Counted from the stretch's first letter, positions 1 through 9,018 are shown. The stretch is DNA of 64,000 bases from BOG-908 sp965198855 (GCA_965198855.1 CBDAPZ010000001.1:1-64000), one strand, 5' to 3'. Notes: a model not told the origin generated them from the letters alone. Numbers and translations are program-made.

Positions 1-1391
1 AAGGTGGTCCGGAGCCAGAAGACCGCATTCAAGTATGAGCGGGGCGTGCAGCCGGTGCCCAAGCTCGGTGCGTGGGTGGATGTTCTCACCGAGATCCTCG
101 AGAAGGAGGCCAAGCTTGCTCGCCGAGAACGCCGCTCTACGCAGCGTTTGTTCGAGGAACTGCGTGGCCGTGGATATGACGGCGCGCATGACAGCGTGCA
201 TCGTTTCACCAAATCCTGGCGCGACGAACAGGCCCGGACACCGACACATGCCTTTGTGCCGCTGAGTTTTGCCCCCGGCGAAGCCTACCAGTTCGACTGG
301 AGCCACGAGACCATCACGCTGCAGGGTTTGCCGCTGGTGATCAAGGCAGCGCACATGAAGCTGTCGCATAGCCGCATGCCGTTCGTGCGCGCCTATTTTC
401 GCGAGACGCAGGAGCTTGTGTTCGACGCGCACGACAAAGCCTTCGAGTTTTACGGCGGCATCTGTCGGCGCGGGATTTATGATAACATGAAGACCGCCGT
501 GGAAGCGATCTTCGTGGGTAAAGCGCGCCAATATAATCGGCGCTTTCTTCAGATGTGCTCACATCATTTGGTCGATCCTGTCGCGTGTACTCCTGCTTCA
601 GGTTGGGAGAAGGGACAGGTTGAGAACCAGGTCGGCAATCTTCGCGATCAGATGTTCCGACCCAAGCCGCGAGTCTCGAGCCTGGCCGAGCTGAACGGCT
701 GGTTGGCAGATCAGTGCATCTCCTATGCGAAGCGCCACCAGCATCCGGAGTTCAAGGACCGGACGATCTGGGAGGTTTTCCAGAAGAGCAGCCGCGCCTG
801 ATGGAGTTGCGCGGACCCTTCGACGGTTTTGTCGAGAAAGCGGTCAGGGCCACCACGACATGCCTGATCATGGCCGACCATAATCGCTACAGCGTTGACG
901 CCAGGGCGGCTGGCCGGATGGTGCTTGTGCGATCGCACGCAGCACGCATCGTGGTGCTTCTCGGCGGCGAAGTGGTAGCCGACCATCCGCGCGACTTCCG
1001 CCGGTATCAGATCATTTACGATCCCTGGCACTATCTGCCGGTGCTGGTGCGTAAGCCGGGCGCCTTGCGCAATGGCGCACCGTTCAAGGATTGGGCCCTC
1101 CCGCCGGCGCTGGCCCAGGTGCGCGCGAAGCTGAAGCAGCATGCCGACGGCGATCAGCAATTCGTCAAAGTGCTCGCTGCTGTCTTGGCGCATGGCTTGT
1201 CGGCCGTAGAGGAAGCTTGCGCCGAAGCACTGGCGGCGGGGCTCGCCAGCGGTGACGTGATCCTGACCGTGCTGGCGCGCCGGCACCAGCCTCCGACGCC
1301 GCCTTCGATCATCACGCCGGATGGTCTGCGCCTGAAGATCGAGCCCGTGGCCGATTGCGGCCGCTACGACAGCATACGAAAGGTCGCCTGA
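1..1391 (+). pseudogene. istA: IS21 transposase IstA, 5' truncated by window, frameshifted
   Basis: This is the DDE transposase of the IS21 element. The first frame (to 801) carries the catalytic triad: Asp in FDWSHE (near 295), Asp in IYDNMK (near 480) and Glu in KGQVENQVG (near 622). It ends abruptly after WEVFQ. The C-terminal half continues in another frame as EEQPRLMELRGPF and runs to the stop at 1389-1391. One base appears to be missing close to 782, since restoring a G would give an uninterrupted WEVFQEEQPRL. The start lies left of the window. Either the gene is inactivated by a 1-base deletion, or the junction is a sequencing error. Programmed frameshifting is not typical for istA. 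Confidence 0.75.
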
Positions 1392-2119
1392 TGGAACGCC
1401 ATGAAATCCTCGACGCTATGAGCGAATTGAAGCTTTACGGCATGCGCGCGAGTTTCGACGAGATCGCCGGCAAGGGGTTGGTCCGGCGCGACGAAATCTA
1501 CCCGCTGATCGCCAGCCTCATCCGGGCCGAACGCACGCATCGACAAGCCCGCTCTATCAGCTACCGCATCAGCGGCGCCAAGTTCCCGGTGCTGAAGGAT
1601 CTGGACAAGTTTGTTTTTGCCGACACGATGATTGACCAAGGCCAGGTGCTAGAACTTGCGACCGGCGCGTTCCTCGATGCCAAGCGCAACGCAATTTTCA
1701 TCGGCGGCACGGGCACCGGCAAAACGCATCTCTGCATCGGAGTAGCCTCTGCGATCATCCGCAGCCGTGCACGCGGACGGTTCTTCAACCTGGTCGATTT
1801 GGTCAATCAACTTGAGCAGGAGAAGGCCGCCGGTCGCAGCGGCAGGCTTGCCGAGACGCTGCTGCGCTACGATGTCATCGTCATCGACGAACTAGGCTAT
1901 TTGCCGTTCAGCCAATCCGGCGGCCAGTTGTTGTTCCACCTAATCAGCAAACTCTATGAAAACACGTCGCTGCTCATCACCACCAATCTCGCCTTTGCAG
2001 ACTGGCCGCAGGTTTTTGGCGATGCCAAAATGACGACTGCTATGCTCGACCGCCTGACCCATCACTGCGACATCGTCGAGACAGGCAACACCAGCTGGCG
2101 GTTCAAGAACCGAAACTGA
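1391..2119 (+). CDS. istB: IS21 transposition helper ATPase IstB
   Basis: A 242-residue DnaA/DnaC-like AAA+ ATPase that assists IstA in target capture. Visible features are Walker A GGTGTGKTHL (about residues 105-114), Walker B VIVIDELGYL (about 162-171) and the IstB signature YRISGAKFPVLKDLD near residue 58. The ATG overlaps the istA stop by one base (TGATG), the usual translational coupling of this pair. The length is normal for the family and no damage is visible. Without an intact IstA it is probably not able to move the element alone. Confidence 0.92.
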   Translation: MERHEILDAMSELKLYGMRASFDEIAGKGLVRRDEIYPLIASLIRAERTHRQARSISYRISGAKFPVLKDLDKFVFADTMIDQGQVLELATGAFLDAKRNAIFIGGTGTGKTHLCIGVASAIIRSRARGRFFNLVDLVNQLEQEKAAGRSGRLAETLLRYDVIVIDELGYLPFSQSGGQLLFHLISKLYENTSLLITTNLAFADWPQVFGDAKMTTAMLDRLTHHCDIVETGNTSWRFKNRN

Positions 2120-2145
2120 CCTGGCAACCTACGCCCGGGCTGTCC

Positions 2146-2213
2146 GCTGTGGATAAGTGGCCTGCCTGCGCCTGACTCTGAAAGGTCGCTCCGGCAGGCC
2201 ACTTATCCACAGC
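2146..2213. repeat. Perfect 21-bp inverted repeat with two DnaA-box sequences in IS21 tail
   Basis: The arms at 2146-2166 and 2193-2213 are exact reverse complements separated by 26 bases. Each arm contains the nonamer TTATCCACA (or its complement), identical to the consensus DnaA box. The hairpin lies between the istB stop and the element's right end. It could act as a terminator, though no T-tract follows directly. It could also be a protein-binding site. The DnaA-box match is seen; any DnaA role is inference. Confidence 0.8.
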
Positions 2214-2313
2214 CTCCCAACACCCGCGGACCCCATCTCGAGGAGCTCGATCAGGCCGTTAGAGGGTCGCAATTGGGCGCGAAAAGGGGGTCGCGGTTGC
2301 AAGCGATTTGACA

Positions 2314-2517
2314 CCATACGCCGAGATAGCCATGCACGAGCGGCGTCACTGAACCGACGACCGGCACCGGAAGCACACCGGCAGCGTTGGTGACTGCATA
2401 GACCGGCTTGGGCGCAGCGGCATTGACGTACCACTGGGTAGCATGGGCGATGCCCATCTTGACCTTGATCAGGGTCATCGTGGAAGGGTTGTTACCGATC
2501 ACGGTCGCCAGGCCGTC
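2314..2517 (-). pseudogene. C-terminal fragment of disrupted GH70-like glucansucrase relative
   Basis: The minus strand encodes about 67 residues beginning GLATVIGNNP and containing IKVKMGIAHATQWY and VHGYLGVW. These resemble the C-terminal part of GH70 enzymes (an ATVISNNP-like segment, an MGxAHxxQ-like segment and a final GxLxVWVP-like strand). It is the in-frame continuation of the piece at 3832-5751, after removing the IS3-family element and one copy of its 3-bp target duplication. The IS21 element cuts it immediately after GVW, so the natural C-terminus is lost within this window. Confidence 0.8.
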
Positions 2518-2583
2518 TGAGGTGGTGCCGGGAATTCGGACAGGTTGATAAGCTTTTCCCACCTTCGGGTAGGATGAGAACGA

Positions 2584-2871
2584 ATGGGGAAAGTGACACG
2601 CAAGCGCTACTCGGCCGAGTTCAAGGCGCGGGTCGCGTTGGAGGCCATCAAGGGCGAGCAAACAGTATCCGAGTTGGCATCCAAGCACGGGGTGCACGTG
2701 ACCATGATCAACGGCTGGAAACGGCAGGCTGTTGAGGGCATGGCGGCGATTTTCGGGGCGAAAGCTGAAGCGCCGCCGGCGGCAACGGAGGCCGACCTGA
2801 CACGGCTGCATGCCAAGATTGGTCAATTGGTTGTGGAACGGGATTTTTTGGCGAAGGCCTCCGGTCGATGA
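2584..2871 (+). CDS. IS3-family transposase OrfA (helix-turn-helix subunit)
   Basis: A 95-residue protein starting MGKVTRKRYSAEFKARVALE, the classic HTH_Tnp_1/OrfA opening, with VSELASKHGV as the helix-turn-helix around residues 30-40. A heptad-like leucine pattern at the C-terminus (about 75-90) fits the leucine zipper that joins OrfA to OrfAB. It overlaps orfB by four bases (ATGA at 2868). In this family a -1 ribosomal frameshift upstream of the overlap normally makes the OrfAB fusion. I did not identify a convincing slippery heptamer here. Confidence 0.92.
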   Translation: MGKVTRKRYSAEFKARVALEAIKGEQTVSELASKHGVHVTMINGWKRQAVEGMAAIFGAKAEAPPAATEADLTRLHAKIGQLVVERDFLAKASGR

Positions 2872-3770
2872 CGGTCGAGTGGAGGCGCCGGATCGTGCGG
2901 GCGGACCACGCGATGCTATCGATTGTCCGACAATGCGAATTACTGTCAATCAGCCGATCGGGATTTTACTATGAGCCGACAGGAGAAAGTGCCGAGACAT
3001 TGGCGCTGATGCGGCTGATTGACGAGGCGTATCTGCTGTTTCCATACTACGGGTCGCGTCAGATGGCGCGGCATCTGTCTCGCCTGGGGCATCCGGTTGG
3101 GCGGCGGCGGGCGCGGCGTTTGATGGCCAAAATGGGCCTGGCGGCGATCTATCAGAAGCCGCGCACCAGCACGCCGAACCCTGAGCACCGGATTTACCCG
3201 TATCTTTTGCGCGAGCTGGCGATTGACCGGCCAAACCAGGTTTGGTGCGCGGATATAACGTATATTTCGATGCGGCGTGGTTTCATGTATCTGGTGGCCG
3301 TGATGGACTGGGCCACCAGGCGGGTGCTGTCGTGGCGTGTGTCGAACAGCATGGAAGCCGATTTCTGCATCGAGGCGCTGGAGGAAGCACTTTCCAAGTA
3401 TGGTCAGCCGGAGATTTTCAATACCGATCAGGGCAGTCAGTTCACCAGCCCCCGCTTTACCGGGGTTCTGGAGACCAAAGGCATCAAGCTCAGCATGGAT
3501 GGGCGCGGCCGCTGGATGGACAATGTTTTCATTGAGCGGCTGTGGCGCTCGCTGAAATATGAATGCATATATCTGCATGCTTTCGAAACCGGCGGAGAAC
3601 TGCGCGCCGGGGTCTCGACCTGGGTCGGCCACTATAACAGCCATCGCCCGCATTCCACGCTATGCGGTCGCACGCCAGACGACGTATATTACGCGCGTCC
3701 GCTGCCGGCGCTGGTGCCGGGGCACGCCCCGGCACCAGCGCCGGCAGCGGACGCGCGTAAAGCGGCATGA
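2868..3770 (+). CDS. IS3-family transposase OrfB (DDE catalytic subunit)
   Basis: A 300-residue rve/IS3 integrase-core protein. An HTH_21-type region (about 45-100) is followed by the DDE core: Asp 129 in ADITYIS, Asp 187 in FNTDQGSQF and Glu 223 in DNVFIERLWRSLKYE. All catalytic residues are present and the frame is intact, so the element could be active. The last 25 codons lie on an extremely long perfect palindrome (3689-3760), which gives a Pro/Ala-rich tail (LPALVPGHAPAPAPAA) that is unlikely to be part of the conserved fold. Confidence 0.93.
   Translation: MTVEWRRRIVRADHAMLSIVRQCELLSISRSGFYYEPTGESAETLALMRLIDEAYLLFPYYGSRQMARHLSRLGHPVGRRRARRLMAKMGLAAIYQKPRTSTPNPEHRIYPYLLRELAIDRPNQVWCADITYISMRRGFMYLVAVMDWATRRVLSWRVSNSMEADFCIEALEEALSKYGQPEIFNTDQGSQFTSPRFTGVLETKGIKLSMDGRGRWMDNVFIERLWRSLKYECIYLHAFETGGELRAGVSTWVGHYNSHRPHSTLCGRTPDDVYYARPLPALVPGHAPAPAPAADARKAA
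3689..3760. repeat. 72-nt near-perfect palindrome (35-bp arms, 2-nt loop) at the 3' end of IS orfB
   Basis: The arms 3689-3723 and 3726-3760 are exact reverse complements, with only the dinucleotide ac between them. The palindrome is about 80 percent G+C apart from its outer bases. It overlaps the end of orfB and the stop follows at 3768. Because of the symmetry both strands encode almost the same Pro/Ala-rich peptide. It would form a very stable RNA hairpin or DNA cruciform. It may be a read-through barrier or the product of a hairpin-mediated inverted duplication. Confidence 0.95.
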
Positions 3771-3831
3771 AGATCAACCGGGAAAAGCTTATCCGAGCCG
3801 CGGAACTGTCCAACCAACCGGCACCACCTCA

Positions 3832-5751
3832 GTCAAGCCTGGAGGTTCCGGTGCGAACATTCGCAATCAGGTCCTGGCCGGCAAGGTCAGGCGAGGTGTT
3901 GGTCTTAAAGAAGGTCGTGAGCTGATTGCCCGTCGCATACTGCTTACGCACCTTCAGAAGATCGGTGATGATCTTGTAGTAAGGCGATTTCACGGTGGCG
4001 TAAGGCTGGTCCGGATCATACATGTCACCGTAATAGACAGTAGGAACGGTGTTCTTGTTGGTCAGGATAAGCGCATATGCGGCCGGAATGTTGACGGGCG
4101 TATACTGCTTCACGGCGCGCTTGCGATCGACATCGTAGATCGCCATTTCCGCCAGGCGCCAGGCATTTGACCCGGGGACCGAGCCATTAGCCTGCGTCGC
4201 CGTCAGCGGAATGCTGCCGCCGACATTGCTTTCCTGATCATGATTGTTCACGAACGACCAGTTCGGCAGCGGTGTCCCGGTGATGGTCGTATGGGCAATT
4301 GCAATCGATTTGTTGACGATATCGCTCAGCGGTGCGCTGGGATTTACCTGTTCCAACGTAGCTGCGAGTGCGTTGTAGAGGTCGGCATCGTAGGTTAGCT
4401 GGCCGTTGCGGTTGCTGTTCTCAAAGCCGATCTGCTCATCGACATAGGATTCAAGAATAGACAGATGCTTGTCCATCTTGTTCTTGAAGACCTTCTTCAT
4501 CATGGCGGCAGACTGGCGCAGAAGATCATTATTATAATGGCCAGACGCGTCGAATCGGAAACTGTCGAAGCCATACTGGTTAAGCAGGAAGGTCTGCCAG
4601 TTAAGTACTTCCGCCTGCACATCCGGGTTCGTGTTGTCGACGTCTGTTCCAGCTAGAAACTCGTATTGCAGAACATTCACGCCGATGTCTTGTGTCGATG
4701 CCTTGTCAAAGCGGAAGAATGAGATTCCCGCTTCCGACGTGGCTGAATAGCCAGGCTGTGCGTTCAGATAGGCGTTGGTGGCGGCAACGACGGATGCGTC
4801 ACTGGCGTTGATGATCGCGTTACGCACGTCGTCATCGGTGGTGCCGGCAAAACCCTGGGTGCGCATGAAGGCAAGGTAGGCCTGGGTGGTGGCGCCAGGA
4901 TGGCTGTCGACATAATACATGAGGTAGGGCCGGTAAACGAGGGCACCGGAGGCAGTCTGCAGCTGGTAGTAGCCGTCGACGGAGAAATACGTGTCGATGA
5001 CGTTGAGATTGCCGTATTGCTGCCCGAAGGCGGTGGAAACCCAATCCGGCTGGTAGTTACGGGAATCACCGACGCCGTAGAACCGGTAGGGGGTGCCGGC
5101 GCTGTCGGTCATGATGCGATCGAGACCGAGATTCTGCGTCGACGTCCCGTTCTCGTAGCTGGCGTTCCACTCCTTGATGAGTCCGTATGTGGACTGACCG
5201 GTGCCGCCGCCTTTAGTGTAGGCCGGATAGAGTACGCCGGTGACGTTGGCATTGTTCGGGTTACCGTAATTGTCGACGGCAGTCACAGTGGAGACTTCAC
5301 GCGTGCTTAGGCCGATCAACTGGTTTGGCACCAGGTCGGCAATGGCACTCATGCCTTTCTGGTGCAGGGTAGCGATCGCTGTGCGGAGTTCCACTGCAGT
5401 GCCATATTTCGTGGGAAGCGCACCATCGTGGCCTTGAGGGAATTCGCCAAGATCATAACGGTCATTAACGGAATAACCCTCTTCAAAACCGGCTTCGGCG
5501 ACGCGGAAAGGTGGTGCCAGCCAAACATCGGTAATGCCCAACGCCTTCAGCATCGTGGCCTGTTTCGTCAGGGTTGCATAAGCGACGCTCTCGTATGGCT
5601 GGAAGAAGCTGAAATCCTGGTAGATGACATGCGTGTCCAGAGTGGCGTTGGAGACGAAAATCGGCGCGGTATCGGCTGTGGCGGCCAAGGCAGCGGCAGG
5701 CAAAGTCAGCGCCAGCCCGAAAGCGAGCGTCGGTTTGTTTACAATGGGCAT
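3832..5751 (-). pseudogene. Secreted GH70-like alpha-glucan enzyme (glucansucrase/glucanotransferase relative), IS-disrupted
   Basis: The first 640 codons of an exported alpha-transglycosylase. A signal peptide is visible (residues 1-24, FGLALTLPAAALA). The four clan GH-H motifs are present in the order I (AIADLVPNQ, Asp 139), II (FDSFRFDASGHYN, nucleophile Asp 401), III (LSILESYV, acid/base Glu 434) and IV (FVNNHDQESN, Asp 505). The wording around them (KYGTAVELRTAI, PDVQAEVLNW, NNHDQ) is GH70-like, yet the motif order is the non-permuted GH13 order, as in GtfC/GtfD-type GH70 enzymes. The frame stops at the IS3-family insertion after TGTSRLD, and the remaining C-terminal part is at 2314-2517. 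The protein made would lack the C-terminal strands and is probably inactive. The natural substrate (sucrose, starch or maltodextrin) cannot be read from sequence. Confidence 0.85.
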
Positions 5752-6032
5752 GGTTGTTTAAGGCTTTCAAAAAGTGGCAGAAGCGTCCAGAACGTCTAAT
5801 CGTGCAATCGCTGCGTGTATTCTTGAGATATTTTCTAAGTAAAACGGCGACCCTTGTCTCTGACACGCTAAGTTATATCGTGGGAGCGGTGATCTAGCAC
5901 ACTATTGTGGCAGCTGAAACCCCACCAATAGATTGAAAGCCCTGACTATAGTTTAGTGTATTCAAAGTATGTTTTCATTTTGACTTGTGAAGACTTTGGC
6001 GTTTTGTATTTCGACCAGGAGAAAAGCAAACG
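5752..6032. other. AT-rich intergenic region upstream of the GH70-like gene
   Basis: About 280 bases between the start of the glucan enzyme (minus strand) and a dispersed repeat. The composition is clearly richer in A+T than the flanking genes, as expected of a promoter or horizontally acquired spacer. No convincing gene or exact promoter hexamers could be assigned by eye. Confidence 0.4.
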
Positions 6033-6146
6033 GTTCTTTTTTTAAAAACAACCGAAAACTTGTCTATTGCGATACGTAGCCGGAAAGAAACGCGACAGCC
6101 ACATCAAAGTCTTTTGCTTCTTTTCTTCAGAAAAGAAGGCCTTGCT
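6033..6146. repeat. Dispersed intergenic repeat, copy A (two AT-rich hairpins)
   Basis: The segment begins ggttctttttttaaaaacaacc (an A/T hairpin) and ends with cttcttttct-tc-agaaaagaag, an inverted repeat with 10-bp arms. Between them is a gcgacagccacat core followed by aaagtcttttgcttc. The same arrangement recurs at 43512-43630 between kdpB and kdpC, and a degenerate remnant occurs near 51345. It behaves as a non-coding interspersed element, possibly a REP/terminator-like module. Confidence 0.8.
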
Positions 6147-6219
6147 TTTAATGTGTGCTCAGCGGGACCGCGTGTTGCAGAAACAGCATTTCACGGGAAC
6201 AAAAGCGTTTGAGACAGCA

Positions 6220-6345
6220 GGTTAGGGTTTATATGGCGTGGCGGCAAGGCTATTCGGAATCCATTGATCACGAACTTCGGATACTCGGCATACGTGTGTT
6301 CCTCGTAGAGCCCGGCTACACGAAAACATCGTTCGACCAAAACTC
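6220..6345 (+). pseudogene. C-terminal fragment of a short-chain dehydrogenase
   Basis: The plus strand encodes GYSESIDHELRILGIRVFLVEPGYTKT, the region downstream of the YxxxK active site in classical SDRs, where VEPGxxxT follows the sixth beta strand. Everything upstream (Rossmann motif, catalytic Ser/Tyr/Lys) is absent, replaced by dispersed repeat A. Similarity ends shortly before the IS630 remnant. It is a dead fragment. Confidence 0.65.
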
Positions 6346-6369
6346 CAGTCGCCTCCAGCCGCTGATAGC

Positions 6370-7430
6370 AACGGCAAGGCGGCGGTAGCGATTGAGCTGA
6401 GTTGTTGGAACGCCGCGAGCTTTTGTCGCTGGCTCGGGCCCAGAAGATGGGTCAGGCGATGGCGCGCAGGGCGCGGATTGTGTTGGCCGCCGCTTCTGGT
6501 TCTGACAACAAGGCGATCCGCCTTGAGGAGCGGATGCAAACACGGTCGGCAAATGGCGCCGCCGTTTTGCTGCACAGCGGTTAGATGGGCTTCTCGACGA
6601 GCCGCGACCCGGTACACCACGCAAGATTGGCGACGACGAGATCAACGATACAATCCGCTGCACCCTTGAGACGACACCACCCGGCGCCACACACGCCGTC
6701 CACCATCCACCGCATCTGGGGCGCTTTCGGCTCGCAGCCGCACCGGACCGAGACGTCAAGCTTTCAAACGACCCTCTTTTTGTCGAGAAAGTCCGCGACA
6801 TCGTCGGCCTCTATCTATCGCCGCCCGAACGAGCGCTGGTGCTCTATGTCAATGAGAAATCGCAGATCCAGGCGTTGGACCGTTCACAGCCTTTGTTGCC
6901 GATGCGGCCGGGCCAGGTGGAGCGACGCATCCATGACTACACCCGACATGGCACCACCTCCCTGTTTGCTGCCCTGAACGTCGCTTCCGGCGCGCTCATC
7001 GGGCGCTGCTATCCGAAACATCGCTCAAGCGCGTTCAGGAAATTTCTGGATCAGATAAAAGCCAACGTTCGCAAGATCGGGATGTCCATTCGGTGATGGA
7101 CAACTATGCCACCCACAAAACCAAGCTGATCCGCAACTGTCTGGCAAAGCGTCCGCGCTGGCAGGTGCATTTCACGCCAGCCAGCGCGTCTTGGATCAAT
7201 CAGGTCGAGCGGTTCTTTGCACTGATCACAGACAAACAAATCCGGCGAAGCGTCCACCAATCCACAAAACAGCTCGAAAGCGACATCCGTGCCTTCATCG
7301 ATGCCCGCAACGCCGACCCCAAGCCTTTCCGCTGGACGAAATCCGCAGATGACATCCTCGCCGCCATCCAACGCTTTTGCGTCAGAAACACGGATATCCG
7401 CAGGACTTCAAAATCGGGACACTACGCGCG
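6370..7430 (+). pseudogene. Decayed IS630-family transposase
   Basis: Segments of a Tc1/mariner-like IS630 transposase lie in at least three frames. They are MGQAMARRARIVLAA (N-terminal HTH region), TVGKWRRRFAAQRLDGLLDE near 6540-6600, IHRIWGAF near 6705, LYVNEKSQIQALDRSQPLLP near 6840, VMDNYATHKTKLI near 7093 and ASWINQVERFFALITDKQIRR near 7185. The first catalytic Asp of the usual VDEKSQ motif is Asn here. About 15-20 residues are missing before IHRIW, and several frameshifts separate the pieces. The second Asp and the Glu are retained. Boundaries are approximate, and terminal repeats were not resolved. Confidence 0.85.
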
Positions 7431-7520
7431 ACACCTGCCTTTGAGCACCTCACTGAAAGGGCATCGGCCAGATACCGGTGGCTTGAAGGGTAAAGAGGCG
7501 GTTCCGCCGCCTCCCGTATG

Positions 7521-8627
7521 TTAGAAGCTACCGTCGTTCCCGCCGCCAGATGCCGGCGGGCCGTTGTCATCCCCGCCGCTGTTATCGCCTTCAGCTGCGG
7601 GGCTGCGATCGTCCCAGCCGCTGCCACTGCTACCTCCGGCAGGCGGAGAGTTGTCGTTCCAGCCGGCGCCACTGCCGACGTCAGTCGGGGCTGGCGCATC
7701 CGCACCAGCGCCTGCCCCGGCCAATGGGTCGTCGCTTTGGCTGTGGCCGCTGCCATCATTATTGTTGATGATGGTTTCGTTATTGACGATGGTTTGGTCA
7801 TCCCGGCGGCCACCGTTCAAGAGTTCGGCGCCTAGGAACCCCGCCGCTGCCCCCACTGCAACGCCGCCAACGCCGCTTCCCATGTTCTGGGAGGGTGCCA
7901 CTGAGGTGCCGCCTTGCCTGTAGCCCGTCGGAGGCACAAGCGCCGCCGGCCGGAAGGTTGAAGGGGGTGGATCTGGCCGTTCGTTATAGCCCGTGGTCGG
8001 AGGATTAAACCGGGGTGCTGGCGTGTAGGTGTGGCCCGACGATCCGCCGACGCCTCGTTTCCGCCAGAAAAACCACGCGGCAAAGCCGATCGCAACCAGG
8101 GCAAGTAGCCACGCGATGGCATGGCTAGGCCGCGTGTCCTTCTCCAGGATGTCGAGAACCTGGCCGACCTTCATCTTTACGTCGGACTCACTATCACCCT
8201 CAGTTCCAAAGAGGATGCTCTTCACCTTTGAAACGTCGCTGCCGAGGGCCCGTTGAGCATTGGTGCCAAGGGATATCGCCGACCCTACCTTGGGAGAAGC
8301 GACCAAGACTATGACATCCGGCTTGAAGTCAGTGCCGTTTGCAAGATCAGGGCAATGGCTTGCATATTCCTGAAGCTCTCCCCCTGCTGTACGCTTGAGA
8401 TCGGGGCTGTAACCGGTGTTGAAAAAGACTCGGATGCGGTAGCCGTGATCGGCGATCTTCGCGATATTGCGGTCAAAACGCGCAGGCATCATGGGAAGTG
8501 TGTCGTGCCGAAACGGCACGTCGCATTGTTGCGCTTCTGCTGCCGCGTGGGTTGGAAGCGCGCTGAGCGCTAGCAGCCCACTCGCGAACGCTGCCCCCAA
8601 TTGCGGCAAAATCCTGGCTCTGCTCAT
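7521..8627 (-). CDS. Exported TPM-like protein with one membrane helix and a Gly/Ser/Asp-rich tail
   Basis: A 368-residue protein. A signal peptide (about 1-29, ending in THAAA) is followed by an extracytoplasmic domain (about 35-155) whose layout (RIRVFFNTGYSPDL, DVIVLVASPKVGSAISLG) resembles TPM-domain proteins of the YgcG type. Then come a transmembrane segment (AIAWLLALVAIGFAAWFF, about 168-186), a proline-rich linker, a glycine/alanine segment (GVGGVAVGAAAGFLGAELL) and a low-complexity acidic Gly/Asn/Asp tail. The start is supported by a GAAAGGA site seven bases upstream. No operon partner is adjacent. TPM proteins are linked to envelope or photosystem quality control, but function here is unknown. 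It could also be a generic membrane-anchored protein. Confidence 0.7.
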   Translation of the reverse strand: MSRARILPQLGAAFASGLLALSALPTHAAAEAQQCDVPFRHDTLPMMPARFDRNIAKIADHGYRIRVFFNTGYSPDLKRTAGGELQEYASHCPDLANGTDFKPDVIVLVASPKVGSAISLGTNAQRALGSDVSKVKSILFGTEGDSESDVKMKVGQVLDILEKDTRPSHAIAWLLALVAIGFAAWFFWRKRGVGGSSGHTYTPAPRFNPPTTGYNERPDPPPSTFRPAALVPPTGYRQGGTSVAPSQNMGSGVGGVAVGAAAGFLGAELLNGGRRDDQTIVNNETIINNNDGSGHSQSDDPLAGAGAGADAPAPTDVGSGAGWNDNSPPAGGSSGSGWDDRSPAAEGDNSGGDDNGPPASGGGNDGSF

Positions 8628-9018
8628 GTTGGTCCTTTCTCCGGCCGGGTTGTGCGAATCAATCCACGTTCAAGGTCTGGAAGAATGCGCGGATTTACGT
8701 GGAGAAGCCACTCTTTCGATTCGAGGTTCATGCAGCCTGAGTTGTGAGTGTCGGCGGATCGCCTCTGATCGCTAATCGGATCATCAAGCTCGATGTCCGC
8801 TTCCGAGCCATCGATCGGGCCCTCTATATGACGGGGATTGGCGCAAATCTGCCGAGCTTACCTCCGCCAAATCTAGCCGAGATCGCCTGGCTGCGTCCGA
8901 GCACGCTGGGCAGAAAAGTGATCGTCAGCTAGCATGTTTCGAGGCTGTCGCTATCGGCCCGGATCAAACGATCAGGTGCCGCGTTCCTGCTCATGTCGAG
9001 GACGAAGGAGATGCACTC
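8628..9018. other. Intergenic region, no recognised gene
   Basis: 391 bases between a leftward gene and a rightward gene. A short open stretch on the plus strand (8744-8932) has no recognisable similarity and no ribosome-binding site. The region must hold the promoters of both divergent neighbours, but none could be assigned with confidence. Confidence 0.4.

Larger units (their letters stand above)
1..2313 (+). mobile_element. IS21-family insertion sequence, left end outside window
   Basis: An istA-type transposase in two frames is followed, with a 1-base overlap, by istB. This gene pair defines the IS21 family. The right terminus is placed at the CA of 2312-2313, because to its right the reading frame of the interrupted glucansucrase-like gene resumes. 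Inside the right end two similar 12-mers (gggtcgcaattg at 2264 and gggtcgcggttg at 2288) look like the repeated transposase-binding sites typical of IS21 ends. The left end and target duplication cannot be seen. The exact end is inferred, not proven. Confidence 0.8.
2518..3831 (+). mobile_element. IS3-family insertion sequence with 3-bp target duplication
   Basis: A 1314-bp element carrying orfA and orfB of an IS3-family transposase. The termini are TGAGGTGGTGCCGG at 2518 and its complement CCGGCACCACCTCA ending at 3831. Further inward, GGACAG and AAGCTTTTCCC motifs are also inverted. The flanks on both sides read gtc (2515-2517 and 3832-3834), the 3-bp duplication expected for IS3 elements. 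Removing the element plus one gtc restores an open frame of the interrupted gene, which confirms the boundaries. Confidence 0.93.

Noticed and set aside
7542..7835. Possible plus-strand gene inside the low-complexity tail region
   Set aside because: It is the complement of the Gly/Ser/Asp-rich tail of the TPM-like protein, giving an Ala/Pro/Val-rich shadow.
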